Part shown: piece after piece, positions 1-12,078 of the stretch
How the letters are laid out: each line of letters opens with the position of its first letter
Position numbering within the stretch: position 1 is the first letter of the stretch
NCBI RefSeq assembly: GCF_002234675.1
Contig: NC_019869.2
Span: forward strand, 11,084,015 to 11,148,014
From: Oryzias latipes
Lineage: Eukaryota > Chordata > Actinopteri > Beloniformes > Adrianichthyidae
Direction of reading: 5' to 3'
Length of the DNA stretch: 64,000 bases
Position numbers and translations under genes: made by a program
Notes under the pieces: generated by a model
Told to the model about the DNA's origin: nothing
What the model saw: only the letters and a program-made list of their open reading frames with translations
The model's database searches: none

Positions 1-3000
1 GAAGAAATATCCCATCTGTTGTAAAGAGAGCTCTTAATTTCAAAGTTACAGCTGATTGGTCCCAACTGTAGTGAACTACTTATAAACTATAAAAATTGAA
101 ATAAAAGTTTGCGTTTTTGCCATTACTTGGATTTGGAGGAAAAAGATTTCCTTTTCTGTAATTTCTGTGATCGTGGTTTCATCATAAGTTCATTTTGGGT
201 GTTTGAATGAATTAGGCACTTGTTGCTGAGCAACAACTCATTGAAATGTGACTTCTGAGTTTGGAATCTGTAAATGGTCTTCTACAGAGTTTCTTAGCCA
301 TTTACTTTGGGTGTGTTTGAGAACGAGAGTCCTCCCTCCTCCCTCTGTTTCTTCGTGTGCTCTCTGTTGGCATCACTTCAGACAAAGCCGCGCTGCCGCT
401 TCAAAGTCAGAAAAGAAGCATTCAGCGGATTTTCAAGGAAAACAGCTTGTTGTACTTTGTGAAAACATAAATAGCAAAGACATGCAATAAATAAAATGGT
501 AACAACAAGGGTTTGATTTGTGATTATTCTGAATCCAGTGATGATTGAAGTGGTTTGGAACCTCCCACCTAACTATCTTCTAAACCCACTTCAGGATCAC
601 AGAAGTGGGTTTTCACAGAAGTGACCCTGAAGTTTTGCAGGAGCCTACAAAGCTACCGTCTGGTAAAAGTGGAAACATAATCAGTCCACCAAAGACAGAC
701 AACCACTCACATTCACACTTATAGGGACAATTTAGAACCACCAATGAACCTCTTGCTTTCTCAACATCTAACTGCATTAGAAGTTTATATATAAACATTT
801 TTGATGAGGCACACTTAATGAGACGGGCAGAGCTTTTAAAATTCTTTTACTGAAAACAGGTTCAGCATCTATTAGTGGTTTGAAGACAGTTAATCTGACT
901 TCAATTATGATAATTAGCAACTATGTCTTTGATTTGACTTTTAGATTAGTACATGACATTTAGAAGCCGTGTCTTTAAGGCAAGATTTTTGTTCCAGATG
1001 CCATTACTCAGTGTCAGGATGAGTGAGAACAGTCACCTACTTCAGAAGCAATGTCTTTGACCCCACCCCATATTTAGTCAAAATATAAAAGTTGATGGAT
1101 CAACAATGAAACATGAGTAAGATTTCTCCTAAAGCATATTAAGTGAATAATGTAAAACTAATTATAATGTTATAGAAAGCAGGAAAGGTTTTGGAGAAAA
1201 ACCACTCCTGCTCCTTTGATAATAATACAAATCTGTACACAACTAAAATAACAGAAAGAAACACTGTGGATTTTTAAATTCCAGCTTCTGGGTCTACTGT
1301 TTTGTTTTCAGTGGTCCCTGCATCCTGTTTGTGTTTCATCTTTTGTGTAACTGCTAACAAACGCGTCGCCAAAAACCGAAAACTGCAATAGCTTTCTGTC
1401 TGCATTCCTGCAAGTTTCCGTCTTCCTTGTCTTGCGTGAATCACACTTCCCTGCTGAGTGGAGGAGCAGCCAAACAATACAATCCTCACATTAAAATCAT
1501 AATGGAACCAATCGAAACTCATTCCATGGAAGTTCTCTGCTCCACCCGTAAGGCACCCATGAATTATTTTGTTGAAAGTTGAGGACTATAGGGAGGGTCG
1601 TTTAAAAAAATTGGCAGAATTTAAAGAATCCAACAAACCTTGTCATTTATTTGAGGACAATTCAGTGTTTACAATTCTTAGATACTGGAGCTGCTCCCTT
1701 CCTCTGCAGGGTTTGTTCTTTTCCTAGCTGACTCTACCAGTTTGACTGGCTGCCTTCCTGCTGTCTTTCCCATGGTTAGCACACCTTTGTTCAACCTGTT
1801 AGTCAATGCAACACAGTGACAATTTTTTTTCAAGATTTATCTTTTGACAATGACTTGCTCCTGTAACAGGCACATGTATGAGACCGAAACATTACTGTCA
1901 TCCCAAAGCAAACGCAGACATACTTTGAAGTGTCCGCTCCTAAATAACCAGAAAACTGAATGATGAAAGTGGCCGTTTACCACATTTGATTAAGCTTAAC
2001 ATAAAGGCAAAGAGCTTGTAATAAATATTTCTACTTGCTTGTGTGTGACTTTGAGTGTATAATTGGTGTGAATCTGACGCCATTGAGGTGATCTAAAAAA
2101 GTTTCAAAAAGATTTCAGACTTTATTTTTATTTTTCACTGTGTAACAACCAGTGAGTGAAAAGGATTTGACACACTAAGACTGTGTGAGCAAACAGTTTA
2201 ACACTTCAAAAAACATTTTCTTAAAATAGATTTGCGAACAAGTGGGGGATTAAATTGAGCATTGCTCATGGGATATTTATAGGATTAAGTCACATAAAGT
2301 AAATCTTTGCTTTGGGCAGGGACAATACTAAAAAAACATTTATGAATGGACATTATCTGCAGGCCCTCAGGCTGCAGTGACAAATGGACCTAAAGTGGTT
2401 CGCAGATGATCAAGCTCCCTCCAGAAAGCAATGCTTGGAAGTCTGATGATGTACTCTGGAATAATATTTGCCCCAGTAATATACCCAAGGAGAAGAGGGG
2501 TGATAGTGTGTCTATAACTATATAGTAACTATGTCGACCATTCAAAATGCAGAAAAGCAAGAATTAATGGTAGTGTGTTGATGGTTCTGCACCTTTGATA
2601 CCAAAGAAAGCACTACTGCAATGAAATATCAAACAAAACAGAGAAAACTGAGTGAGACTCGGCTGTCTCTGTGCTTTTCTGTGCTGGATTGATGACCTGC
2701 TTGGGGTGAACCCTGCCTTCGCCCAAAGACAGCACAGATAGAATCTGTTAACCCATATGATCCCAAGACTGACAAAGTTGGAGTAGACGATGACTTCCAA
2801 AACAGCCCTGAGGAAAAAACAGTTGAAAAAATTCAACCCAGTGGCATTTTTTTTATTCTATCACATTTTATTTTTCAAAAAATAATAGTCTTTTTTTAAC
2901 ATAAAAATGGAAGGTTTTAGTTTATTAACTTAAAATAAGGCTGTTTTTTAGATTCATGGCTGTATTAATTCACAATAAATACACTTCATAGAGCTTTTGT

Positions 3001-4101
3001 ATTTGGCAGAATCTTAGATGTAGCATTTTAAAGGTATTTTTTTCCCATCCGTGCATGCGACCTCCTGCCCCATTGTTGTGTCAAAGGGAAGTCTTGCATT
3101 TCACTGTGTCAGAGCTGTTGCAGATACAGAAACAGGGAGAGGGAAATCGTTACGCAACTCCTAGCATTGTTCCAATAACTTTCATTGGGATCATTCAGGT
3201 TTCAACACACATACTTCTCTTGTTTGTTTTTCTAGTTTAAAAGCCTCTTTTCCTTTATTTTCATCTAGAAGACAGAGTGAAGAGACTAATGGTTATTCTA
3301 ACTATCTCTATCGGAAAAAAAAATAGTGTGTGCACAAATATGCACTTATCGGACCTAGCTCATCACACAGAAAGGCTACCTGCTGAAAAATTCAAAGAAA
3401 GGAGATTAGGAGACATGGGACAGGGTGCAAGCTGCTACTTAAAACTGAGAACCAATAAAACAAGTGATCATATACTTCTGATGTTTTTCAGGAGTCATGT
3501 TACTGTTAATAAAGTTGCAAAAAATGGCAAAACAGAGAAACTCTCACCTTGTGAAGTCTGAGGACAAAACTTCAAAACAGAAAATGTGTAACACTAATAA
3601 AAAATAGAGTTCAAAGGCTCAATTTTCCTGAATGCATGCACATTTATGAAACTACCAAATAATAAATGGAGTTTTTAATTTCTAGTCAAGTGCTTGGGGT
3701 TAAATAATGTTTTCCCATCTGTGTGCAAAAGAGAAACAGAGGAGGAGAGTCACTGGAGTATGGAAAAAGGCGGAGGAGGGAGTCCCCAGGTATGCAGGCC
3801 ACTGACTTTAGTAGCAGTGAGACTGAGAGCAGGAAGGAGTCAGCAGGCATTCTGTAATTCAACCCCTCCACTCGCTGTTTCTTTCCTGTTGGCAACAAAC
3901 TAGACAGAAACCATTCAGGGATTCCTGGACCAGCAGAAGAAACACTCTTGCTGACATAAAATCACACAGGAACTGTCATTCAGTAAAGGAAATAAGGATA
4001 TATCCCGAAACCTGGTCTTTCACTTGAAATCTTTACAAAATGTGTCCACAACCTTCATGCATTTTAACCCCTTGACGCCTATTGATGCAAATACGCAGTA
4101 A
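1..4101. other. Non-coding DNA, no gene recognised
   Basis: No open reading frame here resembles a known protein, and I see no exon with matching splice sites. The base composition is AT-rich and typical of fish intergenic DNA. A degraded SINE/L2-tail-like stretch is visible near 2685-2780 (it resembles the conserved tail of the SINE copies at 10990 and 44130). A pair of interlocked inverted repeats lies at 582-631. The two AATAAA motifs near 487-495 could be the poly(A) signal of a gene that ends outside the window, but nothing upstream supports this. Confidence 0.6.
582..631. repeat. Interlocked inverted repeats (pseudoknot-like)
   Basis: An 11-bp perfect inverted repeat (582-592 with 602-612, loop of 9) overlaps a second one (about 589-600 with 620-631, 11 of 12 pairs). 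The arms alternate, so the two stems would form a pseudoknot geometry if transcribed. No gene is near, so it may be chance. Confidence 0.35.
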
Positions 4102-4525
4102 CCCTTGTGTTATCTTAGGCACTTCAACATTGGGAGTTGGGTCATCTAGAGCCACTAGACCAGGGGTGGCCAACCATGGTCCTCAAGAGCCTCAACCCTG
4201 CCGGTTTTCCAGCTCCCCCTCACCAGCTTACTGTTGATTAGCTGACTCAAATGATTTCACATCCTGATTGACTGAACACACCTGATTTAGGTTATCAGCA
4301 TCAAGCAGTCCAGGGAGAGCTGGAAAACTGGCAGGGTTGAGGCTCTTGAGGACCAGGGTTGGCCACCCCTGCACTAGACAGTGTTCTGAACCTTTTTTCT
4401 TCAATGATTTGTGATCTTCACTGGTGTCCATGGATTACATGAAATCTTTCCACCTTTATCCACCTTTGTCATGGTAGGGAGAACACATCAATGTAAGGGT
4501 GGGGTCATCTAAGATAGCACAAGGG
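4102..4525 (+). mobile_element. piggyBac-like MITE (copy 1), interrupted
   Basis: The ends are inverted copies of CCCTTGTGYTATCTTAG, and the right end is followed by TTAA; the left flank reads GTAA, probably a mutated TTAA. CCC termini plus a TTAA target are typical of piggyBac-group elements. The element carries no transposase. A hAT MITE with its own 8-bp target duplication sits inside at 4161-4371. An uninterrupted copy in inverse orientation lies at 40172-40375, and the right end of a third copy lies at 45900-46036. The superfamily assignment is inferred from termini only. Confidence 0.75.
4161..4371. mobile_element. hAT-type palindromic MITE nested in piggyBac-like MITE
   Basis: This 211-bp element starts CAGGGGTGGCCAACC and ends with the complement. 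Its inverted repeats run for almost 58 bp with few mismatches. It is flanked by an exact 8-bp duplication, CACTAGAC, at 4153-4160 and 4372-4379, the length expected for hAT. The related element at 62836-63031 shares the internal motif GGTCCTCAAGA. No coding capacity. Confidence 0.88.
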
Positions 4526-4529
4526 TTAA

Positions 4530-6900
4530 ACCACTTCTGCTCCAATATTAACTTCATTTAAAATCTATTAGAAAGCAAAAACAAAGGATTTTTTCCAAAG
4601 CTGTAAATAAATTCACTTTTCTAGGGGTTAAAGACAAAGCTTATCTTTGCTATTTTTTTTGTCCACTGACCAATAGCCTGATATTTTGAGGAAATTTTCA
4701 GAAGGAAAACAAAACCCTGAAAGGGGGGGAGCCTTTTCTGCTGCTTTCCTGATCTTTGGAGCAGCCCATAGCTCAGGACAACACAGTCACTTTTAAACAG
4801 TAATATTATGGTCTAAAGACCAGTTAATCAATACCTTATCTTTTTTTCTCTAGACATGTAACAAGGCTTGGTGTTTTACTACTGGTTAGTTTTAGGATTT
4901 ATGACCTGCTTTCATGATAATTTTCTGCCCTCTAAACTGTTTATACATATCACTCTATTTCAAACATGCATATAATATTTATGTTTTCAGTTTTTACTTC
5001 ATTCTTATACCACCTTTAATGACATCCTTATCACTATACATTGTTGTTCACTTTTCAGCACATCCCGTCAGGGTTAGCTACAGCAAATCAGCTTTAACTT
5101 ATATGCACAGGTTTGGCATAGAGTTTTCACGCCGGATGCCCTTTTCTGACAGAGTCCTGTATTTTCAAGGTCCAGTGAAACCCAGATAGGCAGCAGCACA
5201 AAGGGTCTGGCCTATCCACACTGGATGTTAGTTCATTGCACGCACAGAGAAGCAAACCCAGGTCCAACACCCGACCATCCAGCTGCCTTAAAATGTGCTT
5301 CAGAATTTTACTTCTTAGCCCTTCCACATGATTAGTTTCTGACTTAATGACCCACTCTGGTGAAAATTGTGTTTTTAACAAGTTCTTATGGTGGTTTTCT
5401 CATGAGAGAGGATGTAAAGAAAATTAAAATTGCCTTGCTGAGTATTTATTTCTTATTTAAGCTGTGACATGGGAGCTACAACCAGCAGGCTAAAAGCTCC
5501 CTGATACGGATGCATCCACTTGCAGGCGGCTAGATCCATGTGCGTCTTTGTTTTCCTCGTCTGAGCTGGAATCTGGTTTATGGCTGGATAGCTCTAATAG
5601 TGCTGGCTATTTTTGTTTCCCCTATTTATGTATGCTTGGTGCTATGAGGGGCTTTAAGCTTTAAACAGATGGATGATGGAAAGTTGGGGCAGGCTTACTC
5701 TATGAAACAGTCTCGCCCACAACTCAGAGGGGAATTTCTAATGAACACCTCCTGCTCTGCAGTAACTATGACCTATAAAGGAACAGTTTTTTTGTGTGCC
5801 TAAAAACAGCATAATCAGAATTACAAAAAAACACTGGGAACTAATAGATCAAAAGATGATCAGACTGGGTCTTTAAACACCAGTCTTCATGAAAACACTG
5901 AAGAGCAAAGTCCTTATAAAAATTCCAAAAGTGCTTCCAAAATGATGCTAAAATTATGCTTTTATGTGGTTTGACTGTTTGACTCAATTGTTTGATCATG
6001 ATTGCGATTGTTTGTGGTAGTTAATTTTACCCCCACAGCTAGTTAAAATGCACAACATGCTGTCTGTATTTAACAGTGACATTCATAAATTAGTAAGTAA
6101 TTCTGAAATACAGAGTATAGTGTTCAGTTGACCTTTGTCATTTGAGAAGTGCCATTAAGCAAATAAGTTTTACTTTATTGTGCGACATGATCTTATCAGG
6201 AAAGGAGGGTGGATTGATGTTTGACATAAGATTACTGAGCACCAATAAAACCTTCCTTTTACACTGTGTTGGACTGTGGTGTCTGAGGCTTTAATCGTTT
6301 ACAAAACCTTATCAGCAGGAAGCCGAGTTTCAAACGCTCTCAGACAATGCAGATAAAGTACGTCATCAGTGCCATGAAGGTGTACCTGTCAGGAGGGGGG
6401 CTTTCAGATAGGAAGTCATGACAGAAATTTGTAAAGTAAGTGGTGGATTTAAAAAACAGAAAGAGAAGACAAAACATCCAGAAGGACCAGATTCTTCTGC
6501 GTAGCGCAGGAGCAGCTTTCATGCGCTCCTGACGCACGAGGTGATCTAGTGAGTTTGACTTTGGGCCTAATTAAAAGCAGCGCAGCTACATTTTACTGGG
6601 TAAAACAGCACTGCAAATGACAAACAAAGGTCTCAGCAGCCCGTTGAGCTCCTTTGTATCGGTATCAAAAGCCTAAACATAATATGGCTCTCTGACATGG
6701 GCTTGGTTTGGTTCACACAAAAGAGTTTTTTTTTCTTGTTTTTTGTAATCTGTTACGGAAGAGACGGACACTCTCTTGAGGTATGTTACCACGCAACCAT
6801 TAACTCCACCCACCCACTGAGGTGCATTTACCTGAGTTGGGCCCACGTGACGTGCTCAGAAGGTCCATCCAATCACGATTCAGGACAGGTACTTCGAGAT
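4530..6900. other. Intergenic DNA upstream of prr15
   Basis: No gene is recognised. Apart from the dispersed repeat at about 5050-5290 the stretch is unremarkable AT-rich sequence. The last few hundred bases become richer in G and C toward the prr15 promoter. Confidence 0.55.
5050..5290 (+). repeat. Dispersed fish repeat (class uncertain)
   Basis: The phrase CATCCCGTCAGGGTTAGC, then CGCCGGATGCCCTTTTCTGAC and a segment with AGCACAAAGGGTCTGG resemble a repeat that is very common in fish genomes. I recognise the pattern but cannot assign a family or precise ends. It has no coding capacity and lies in intergenic DNA. Confidence 0.45.
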
Positions 6901-6956
6901 GAGAGTTTCGGAGGCGGAAACCTGCTTGTTCACTAGACAAGCCGCTCCTTATAAAT
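6841..6956 (+). promoter_or_regulatory. prr15: Candidate prr15 promoter (TATA box at 6950)
   Basis: A TATAAAT box at 6950-6956 follows a GC-richer stretch with a CACGTGACGTG motif (E-box/CRE-like) near 6845. Transcription would start near 6980. A 5'UTR exon could run to a donor near 7240 (AAAG|GTCGGT) and splice to the acceptor at 7638 (TTTACAG), just before the prr15 start codon. This two-exon layout with one coding exon fits PRR15 in mammals, but the transcript start is inferred only. Confidence 0.45.
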
Positions 6957-7658
6957 GTATCAGTTCATAAGGGATCCTCTGGAGAACCTATGAGCAACAG
7001 AAGACATTTTTTGACATAAAAAATAAGATGAAATATAAAGAACCGAGGCACCAAGTCTGTGCGTAAAATGGACACTTTCGCGACGTTTTGACGGGATCAG
7101 TTTTTACTCCAAGTTTAAAGAAAACACTGAATGTTCTGGATATAATACTCGGATATATCGCAGCACCATCAAAGGCCTGGCACTTTGTCTCACCTTTATT
7201 TGGATCGTTCTAGCTGTCAACACTTCCTGTTGCAGCAAAGGTCGGTTTTTGCTAGGAGCTTTTCTTTTCCTTTTGACTGCTCATCTTTGATTCTAGCTGT
7301 GATTTGCTTTTGTGTGTACTCGCAACTGATTAAACCAGTTTTGCAGAGAAGCTAAATATGGTTGCAGTGGTTATTCATGAGATCAGATTGAGAGGTTTTA
7401 GTCTCACCTGCAGGGACATCTAGACGGGGACACAAAAACGTTTTAAAATAGATTTAACATGACTTATATTTCAAGGTGGTGGGATGGAGGTCCAAAGGAC
7501 ATCAACATCGTAAATGTTTTAGAGAAGTTGTTTTACAAAGGAAAGCTGAGTTATAGCAATCAATAGATGGTGCAAAGACTAAAGAGAACAAGAACATAAA
7601 CAAATCAACATGTAATCAAATTCGTTCTTAATTTACAGGCCCCTCCCACTAGTCCAAC

Positions 7659-8039
7659 ATGACAGACAGGACCCCATGGTGGAAAGCATTCCTGCCAAAG
7701 AAGAAGAGCGGTGGCTCAAAAGACTTAGGCCCAGCCTCAGTTGGCCCAGACTTTAACCCATTCGCAGAGAAGCAGAACAACCCAACTGCAGTAGGTTCCA
7801 AGCCATCTGATGACCAGACCTTGACCGTGCATGAGTCCAGCAAGAGCTCCAACCTCCTCAGCGACGAAACTTTTGATGACTCCGCGCTGGAACCTGTCTT
7901 CAACGAACAAACGTGTCGCAGGCACATGAAGGTGTCTCGCTCAGGTCGATTCAAAGAGAAAAGAAGGCCGCGTTCAACCCTCCCGATAGAGGAGAAAGGG
8001 ACTGAAAATGTTCCAGCAGGGAAGGAGGACAAGCGGTGA
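7659..8039 (+). CDS. prr15: Proline-rich protein 15 (PRR15)
   Basis: A single coding exon for a 126-residue protein. Near the N-terminus it has the family motif PWWKAFLPKKK (human PRR15 has PWWKSL followed by basic residues). Residues about 88-102 carry the second conserved block, MKVSRSGRFKEKRRPRSTL, very close to the human KISRSGRFKEKRK block. The middle is a low-complexity Ser/Asp/Pro stretch. There is no signal peptide or membrane segment. The start is the first ATG after a good splice acceptor at 7638, so an untranslated first exon lies upstream. PRR15 is a small intracellular protein linked in mammals to post-mitotic epithelial and trophoblast cells; its mechanism is not known. The neighbour is wipf3, as in human 7p14, which favours PRR15 over the paralogue PRR15L. 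Confidence 0.88.
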   Translation: MTDRTPWWKAFLPKKKSGGSKDLGPASVGPDFNPFAEKQNNPTAVGSKPSDDQTLTVHESSKSSNLLSDETFDDSALEPVFNEQTCRRHMKVSRSGRFKEKRRPRSTLPIEEKGTENVPAGKEDKR

Positions 8040-8218
8040 TGAGGAGGTGGATGTAATCAAAGACTGCTTTGAAGAGATGCTTGCCAGGACTGAGAGGGAT
8101 TTAAATTGATGACGCCTCATAATATTGAGGCTGGTGTACTGTATAGAGTGCTGGTTTTGAGGGTGATGATGATATTCAGGTTTTACCCCAATCATACAGG
8201 AACAGGATTATGTGGTGC

Positions 8219-8224
8219 AATAAA
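8219..8224 (+). terminator. prr15: prr15 poly(A) signal candidate
   Basis: AATAAA about 180 bases after the prr15 stop codon. A second AATAAA at 8811-8816 could serve a longer transcript. Confidence 0.5.
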
Positions 8225-9234
8225 TTAATATATGTTTTTTGGACTTTTATAGTTTGACCTGCCTGAAGGGTCACAGAAGGAATGCCAAATGAAATCTCAA
8301 ACCATTTTGTAAGCATCAATCACAAGTCAAAGCTAAAGACTGATAATGGGGAAGCCTGTGAGCACTTATGAACCCAGTTCAGTTCAGGAAACTGAACAGC
8401 TCATAAATTATAGTCTCTTAATTTTTTTAATTAAAGAAGCACAATCATGCAATGCCATTTTCTCTCCAGGTGGGTGATGTGCTTCACAACACTGTTGCTA
8501 AAGCTATGTATACATTCTGTAGATGATTATGAATATTTAGCTATGAAGGATATTTTCAATACTTTTACAAACATGTTAATTCTAAAGGGTTTGAAGGATG
8601 TAATTGATGACTATGCCCCAGAATGATGAAGCAGCTTTGAGTCAGATGTGCAACACTTGCCAGCAGAAACAGAGACATTAATGTTTTTTTTCATGAAGGA
8701 TTAAATGGGGCACGTTTTATCAGGTCTTTGGTAAAGTGGGAACACTACTGATGGGAACACTACTGTATTTTGATAGCCTGTGAATACCTAAATGAAGTAA
8801 TATTTTGAGCAATAAATCTACTACATCTGAATACTTCTCTGCCCTTTAATGTGCTATCAATGTTTTACCTGGATTGTAGGAAATGTAGATGTTTAGGGAA
8901 CTTTAGTCCTGGATGAGAGTGAAAACTACAAGCAGCATTAATAAGAGCTTTTAGGGAGTTCTGCTTTTGTCCAGATGTCGAATAAGTAAGTACTCCTGAG
9001 CGTCTGAAACCAATTCTGAAAAAAGTGTTTACGCACGAGTGCCTGTCACCCGAGGAGCCAAAATCCTAAAAATACTGTCAAGGGAAGGGAGAGGCTTGCC
9101 TGTGTCACCACATTCCTTTGTCTCACTTCAAAGTTAAGGTGTGTTTGACTTATTACGTCTCTTTCTACGTCTCACATTCAGACTTTTTCTGCAATTAATC
9201 ACGGGAGTAATAACAGGTTGATCGAAGTCATTTT

Positions 9235-9375
9235 GCTTGAGAGTTGGCGTGTTCTTCTGTGCATGTGTGGGTTTTCTCTGACAACTGGGTTCCTCTCACA
9301 GTCCAAAAACATGCTTCATATGTTTATTGGTTACTCTAAAGTGTCCAGGTGTGTGAGTATGTGTGGGAGTAATTG
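9235..9375 (+). mobile_element. Partial tRNA-type SINE copy
   Basis: The phrase around GTTCTTCTGTGCATGTGTGG and TCCAAAAACATGCTTCATA is shared with the longer SINE copies at 10990 and 44130. Only the middle part is preserved. Confidence 0.6.
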
Positions 9376-9584
9376 TGTACCCTTCCTTCCAAAAGTAGCC
9401 AGGACAGAGTGTGAGGGATGTAATACCTTAGCGCTAACACAAGAGGGCGTAAGGTGCTGTCTCAGTGCAGAAACATTGATTATCATAGCGGATTGGATGC
9501 AAATGTTGGGACACAAATTAAAATTTAAAATTATCCACACTTTCAAAGTATAGATGTCTAATATGGGACACAAACTGAAATGGA

Positions 9585-9936
9585 GTGAAGACACTGAGCT
9601 GGAGGGTCACCCCCTCCTCTCCACCACTGGTCCTGGGTTGGCTGAGGGGGGCGGTGAGGTGTGGCTTGGCAGCGCTCGCCTCCTGTAGTGCGCCCTCACA
9701 GAAATGCGCGCCGCGCGCAGCCGAAACCGGAGTTGTTGACCAAGCCTCCAGCGTTTGGACGCAGACTCGAATACGTCTTTCTCTGCTTGCAGAACTTCTG
9801 TTATCCACAGGTCAATCATAAGTGGCTGCGTGGTTTGACCCAAACATCACTCTTTGGGTCCCCCACCGCCTGTGAGCTCCTGCGCTTCATCCATTAGCTG
9901 TTTCTGCAAACAGGTGGATTTTTCAACACTTTTAAG
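9585..9936 (+). promoter_or_regulatory. wipf3: CpG-rich island, candidate wipf3 promoter/first exon
   Basis: The segment is richer in G, C and CpG than its surroundings (for example GCGCGCCGCGCGCAG at about 9706-9720). It lies about 2 kb before the first wipf3 coding exon, which starts after an acceptor at 12061 and therefore needs an upstream untranslated exon. Plausible donors are near 9810 (CACAG|GTCAAT), 9913 (CAG|GTGGAT) and 9936 (TTTAAG|GTAAAT). Which is used cannot be told without transcript data. Confidence 0.35.
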
Positions 9937-10989
9937 GTAAATTAAGAACTTAAAATGATCTTTGTGTCGAGATGATTAAAGGAAGAGAAACTCAAATACA
10001 GTATGTGACAAATATTTGAATGACAGAAAACATGCATTTCATTCTCATTGTTTTTATTTTTTATATTAAATTTCTAATATCAAACAAAAAGTAAAGGGGT
10101 AAACTTTTTGAACATTTTTAGATTGTGTACTTGTTTTTTAATGAGCTACACACACTTGCTTTGGGAAAAGGATCCAAGGTGCCACAAAAATGACACACGT
10201 AACATTACCTGTTGCTTCGGTTCACACAGTGGCTGCAAAATGAATACATAGTTGGAGATTTGCTTGCGGTTTTCCAAATTTAAACTTAGATAAGCTTTGA
10301 TGAAAACTCACAGCTCCTGCTTTATCAGTTAAAAGTGTGAAGCCACTGTCAACTGTCAAGTCTTTTCTAAAGATCTGCACACCTGTAACTGGAAATCATT
10401 TCTGGGTCAATAAATGGTGGCCCAGATTATAAGGCAATCAAGTTTTAAGAGTTTTCAGTATAGTAATAGTCTGACTGACTTTTGCACTTGTTTAGAATAA
10501 ATTTCATAACTGTTGCACAACCTATCACATGCATTTTCCCACCACTATCAATGATTTTTTGCATTTTGTCATTAAGTGAAAGCTTTTTAAACATGAAGGC
10601 GAAGTGGAGTTAAATGTCTGATCCACTATACGGCACTATGATTTTCAAGTGGTTTTGAATGTGATGGAAATATGTTACGCATTGAAAACATCCTCCGTCT
10701 CAGTGTCTTTCACATAGAAAATGGAAAAGAAATGTTTTTGAGGAAACATATATAGCACCTCCAGTTGAGTGTCTGTGACACAATAAATCCACTTAAGAGG
10801 ATTAATATGTTCTATGGAGACAAACAGCAACTAAAGGCACATTTCTGTTCTTTGTCCCTTCCGATTCCCAAAAGCTCACCTATCCAATGTCCAGATTTGC
10901 CCCTTTAAGGATCTACAGTGGCTACTTGTCACAGATAGGAAGATAGAAATAGTAACACAGGACAGCCTGCCAGATATAAACCAGGGGGA

Positions 10990-11345
10990 ACGTGAAATGG
11001 GGTTGGATGGCGGTGTGGTGGTTCTCACTGAGGCCTCACAGTGAGAAGGCCTGGTTTGGAATTCTGGCTCTAATTTTGTGTGGAGTTTGCGTGTTCTCCC
11101 TTTGCGTGCGTGGGTTTTCTTTGTACACTGGATGGCTTCCTCCCACAGTCAAAAATATTCCTCATAAGTGGATTGTTGATTCTTACGCGGGAATGTGAGT
11201 GTGTTTGTCTGACTGCAGCCCTGTTGTAAACTGACAACCTGTCCAGAGGGTTTTTCTTGACTTCATCCTAAAGCTGGGATCGGCTCCTGCTGCGTTTGTG
11301 ATCCTTCATGGGAGACAGTAAGAGCAGAATATAGATGGATGGATA
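10990..11345 (+). mobile_element. tRNA-derived SINE with L2-like tail
   Basis: The head (GGCGGTGTGGTGGTTCTCAC, then AAGGCCTGGTTTGGAATTCTGGC) is a decayed tRNA-like promoter with a B-box position. The body (TGGAGTTTGCGTGTTCTCCC, CTCCCACAGTC) is the core common to this fish SINE family, and the end is ATGGATGGATAAA. The better preserved copy is at 44095-44495. Confidence 0.7.
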
Positions 11346-12078
11346 AAGTGCCAACATACAGAAGAGAAGGGAGACTCAACAAGAGCCATACCTGTGGTGT
11401 GTTTTTATTAAATTGCCTAGAAGGAGCATGTGCACATTCCACAGAGAGCTGAATGTGCACAAACATCAGGGTGGTTCCTGTCTCTAAGCAGCAGATAACT
11501 GTGTGTGTGAAATGTGTGATAGTGGGTGGAGGTCCTTGTGATTTTCCCTGGACTGAGATTTGACCTCGGACACGGCCTGTTGCAGAAGCATCCCACAGTC
11601 CCGGACATGAACAGTTCCTGAAAATTTCCTTTGATTAAAGAAGACATTCTGATTGTAATAGCATGTGTGTGTTCCTTAAGTGGAAAAAAAAAGAAGAATG
11701 TGTGCGGGTTGTGGCGTTTTCCTCTAGATTTTCCTTGCATTTTTCTCTCCATAGACCTTTTGGAAACTGAGAGTGACTAAAGGGTTGGGATTCATTATTT
11801 TCAAACAACACTCACCATTGTTCTCATCCCAAGTCTTGCTGCAGTGCATTATGGGAGGGGGGGGCAACAGGGGTATGGTGGGGGATTGTGTCACATTTCT
11901 GAGCAGAGGATGGAGTTGCTGTTTCCTGTTTTGTGCTGAACGTTGCTGAAGACTCTTCCTGTTCAGGGCAGGGGGGTGTCATCATGTGCCCCTTTAAACA
12001 GTTTGGCTTGGGCTGAGGAGGAATAAAGGCTATGCTGGTTGTAACAGAGCACGCTTTGCAGGTATCTGAAACATAAGC

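Larger units (their letters stand above)
8820..12061. other. prr15-wipf3 intergenic / wipf3 5' region
   Basis: No coding exon is visible. The stretch holds two SINE copies (about 9235-9375 and 10990-11345) and a GC-rich, CpG-containing island (about 9585-9940). An AT-rich stretch of unknown nature lies between 9950 and 10900. Open frames over the island are overlapping on both strands and look like by-products of GC content. Confidence 0.5.

Noticed and set aside
4228-4431. Peptide frame shared with 40265-40462
   Set aside because: The similarity comes from the two piggyBac-like MITE copies and not from a gene.
9585-9897. Protein-coding gene in the CpG-rich island
   Set aside because: Open frames overlap on both strands with no recognised similarity, as expected for GC-rich DNA; a promoter or 5'UTR exon is more likely.
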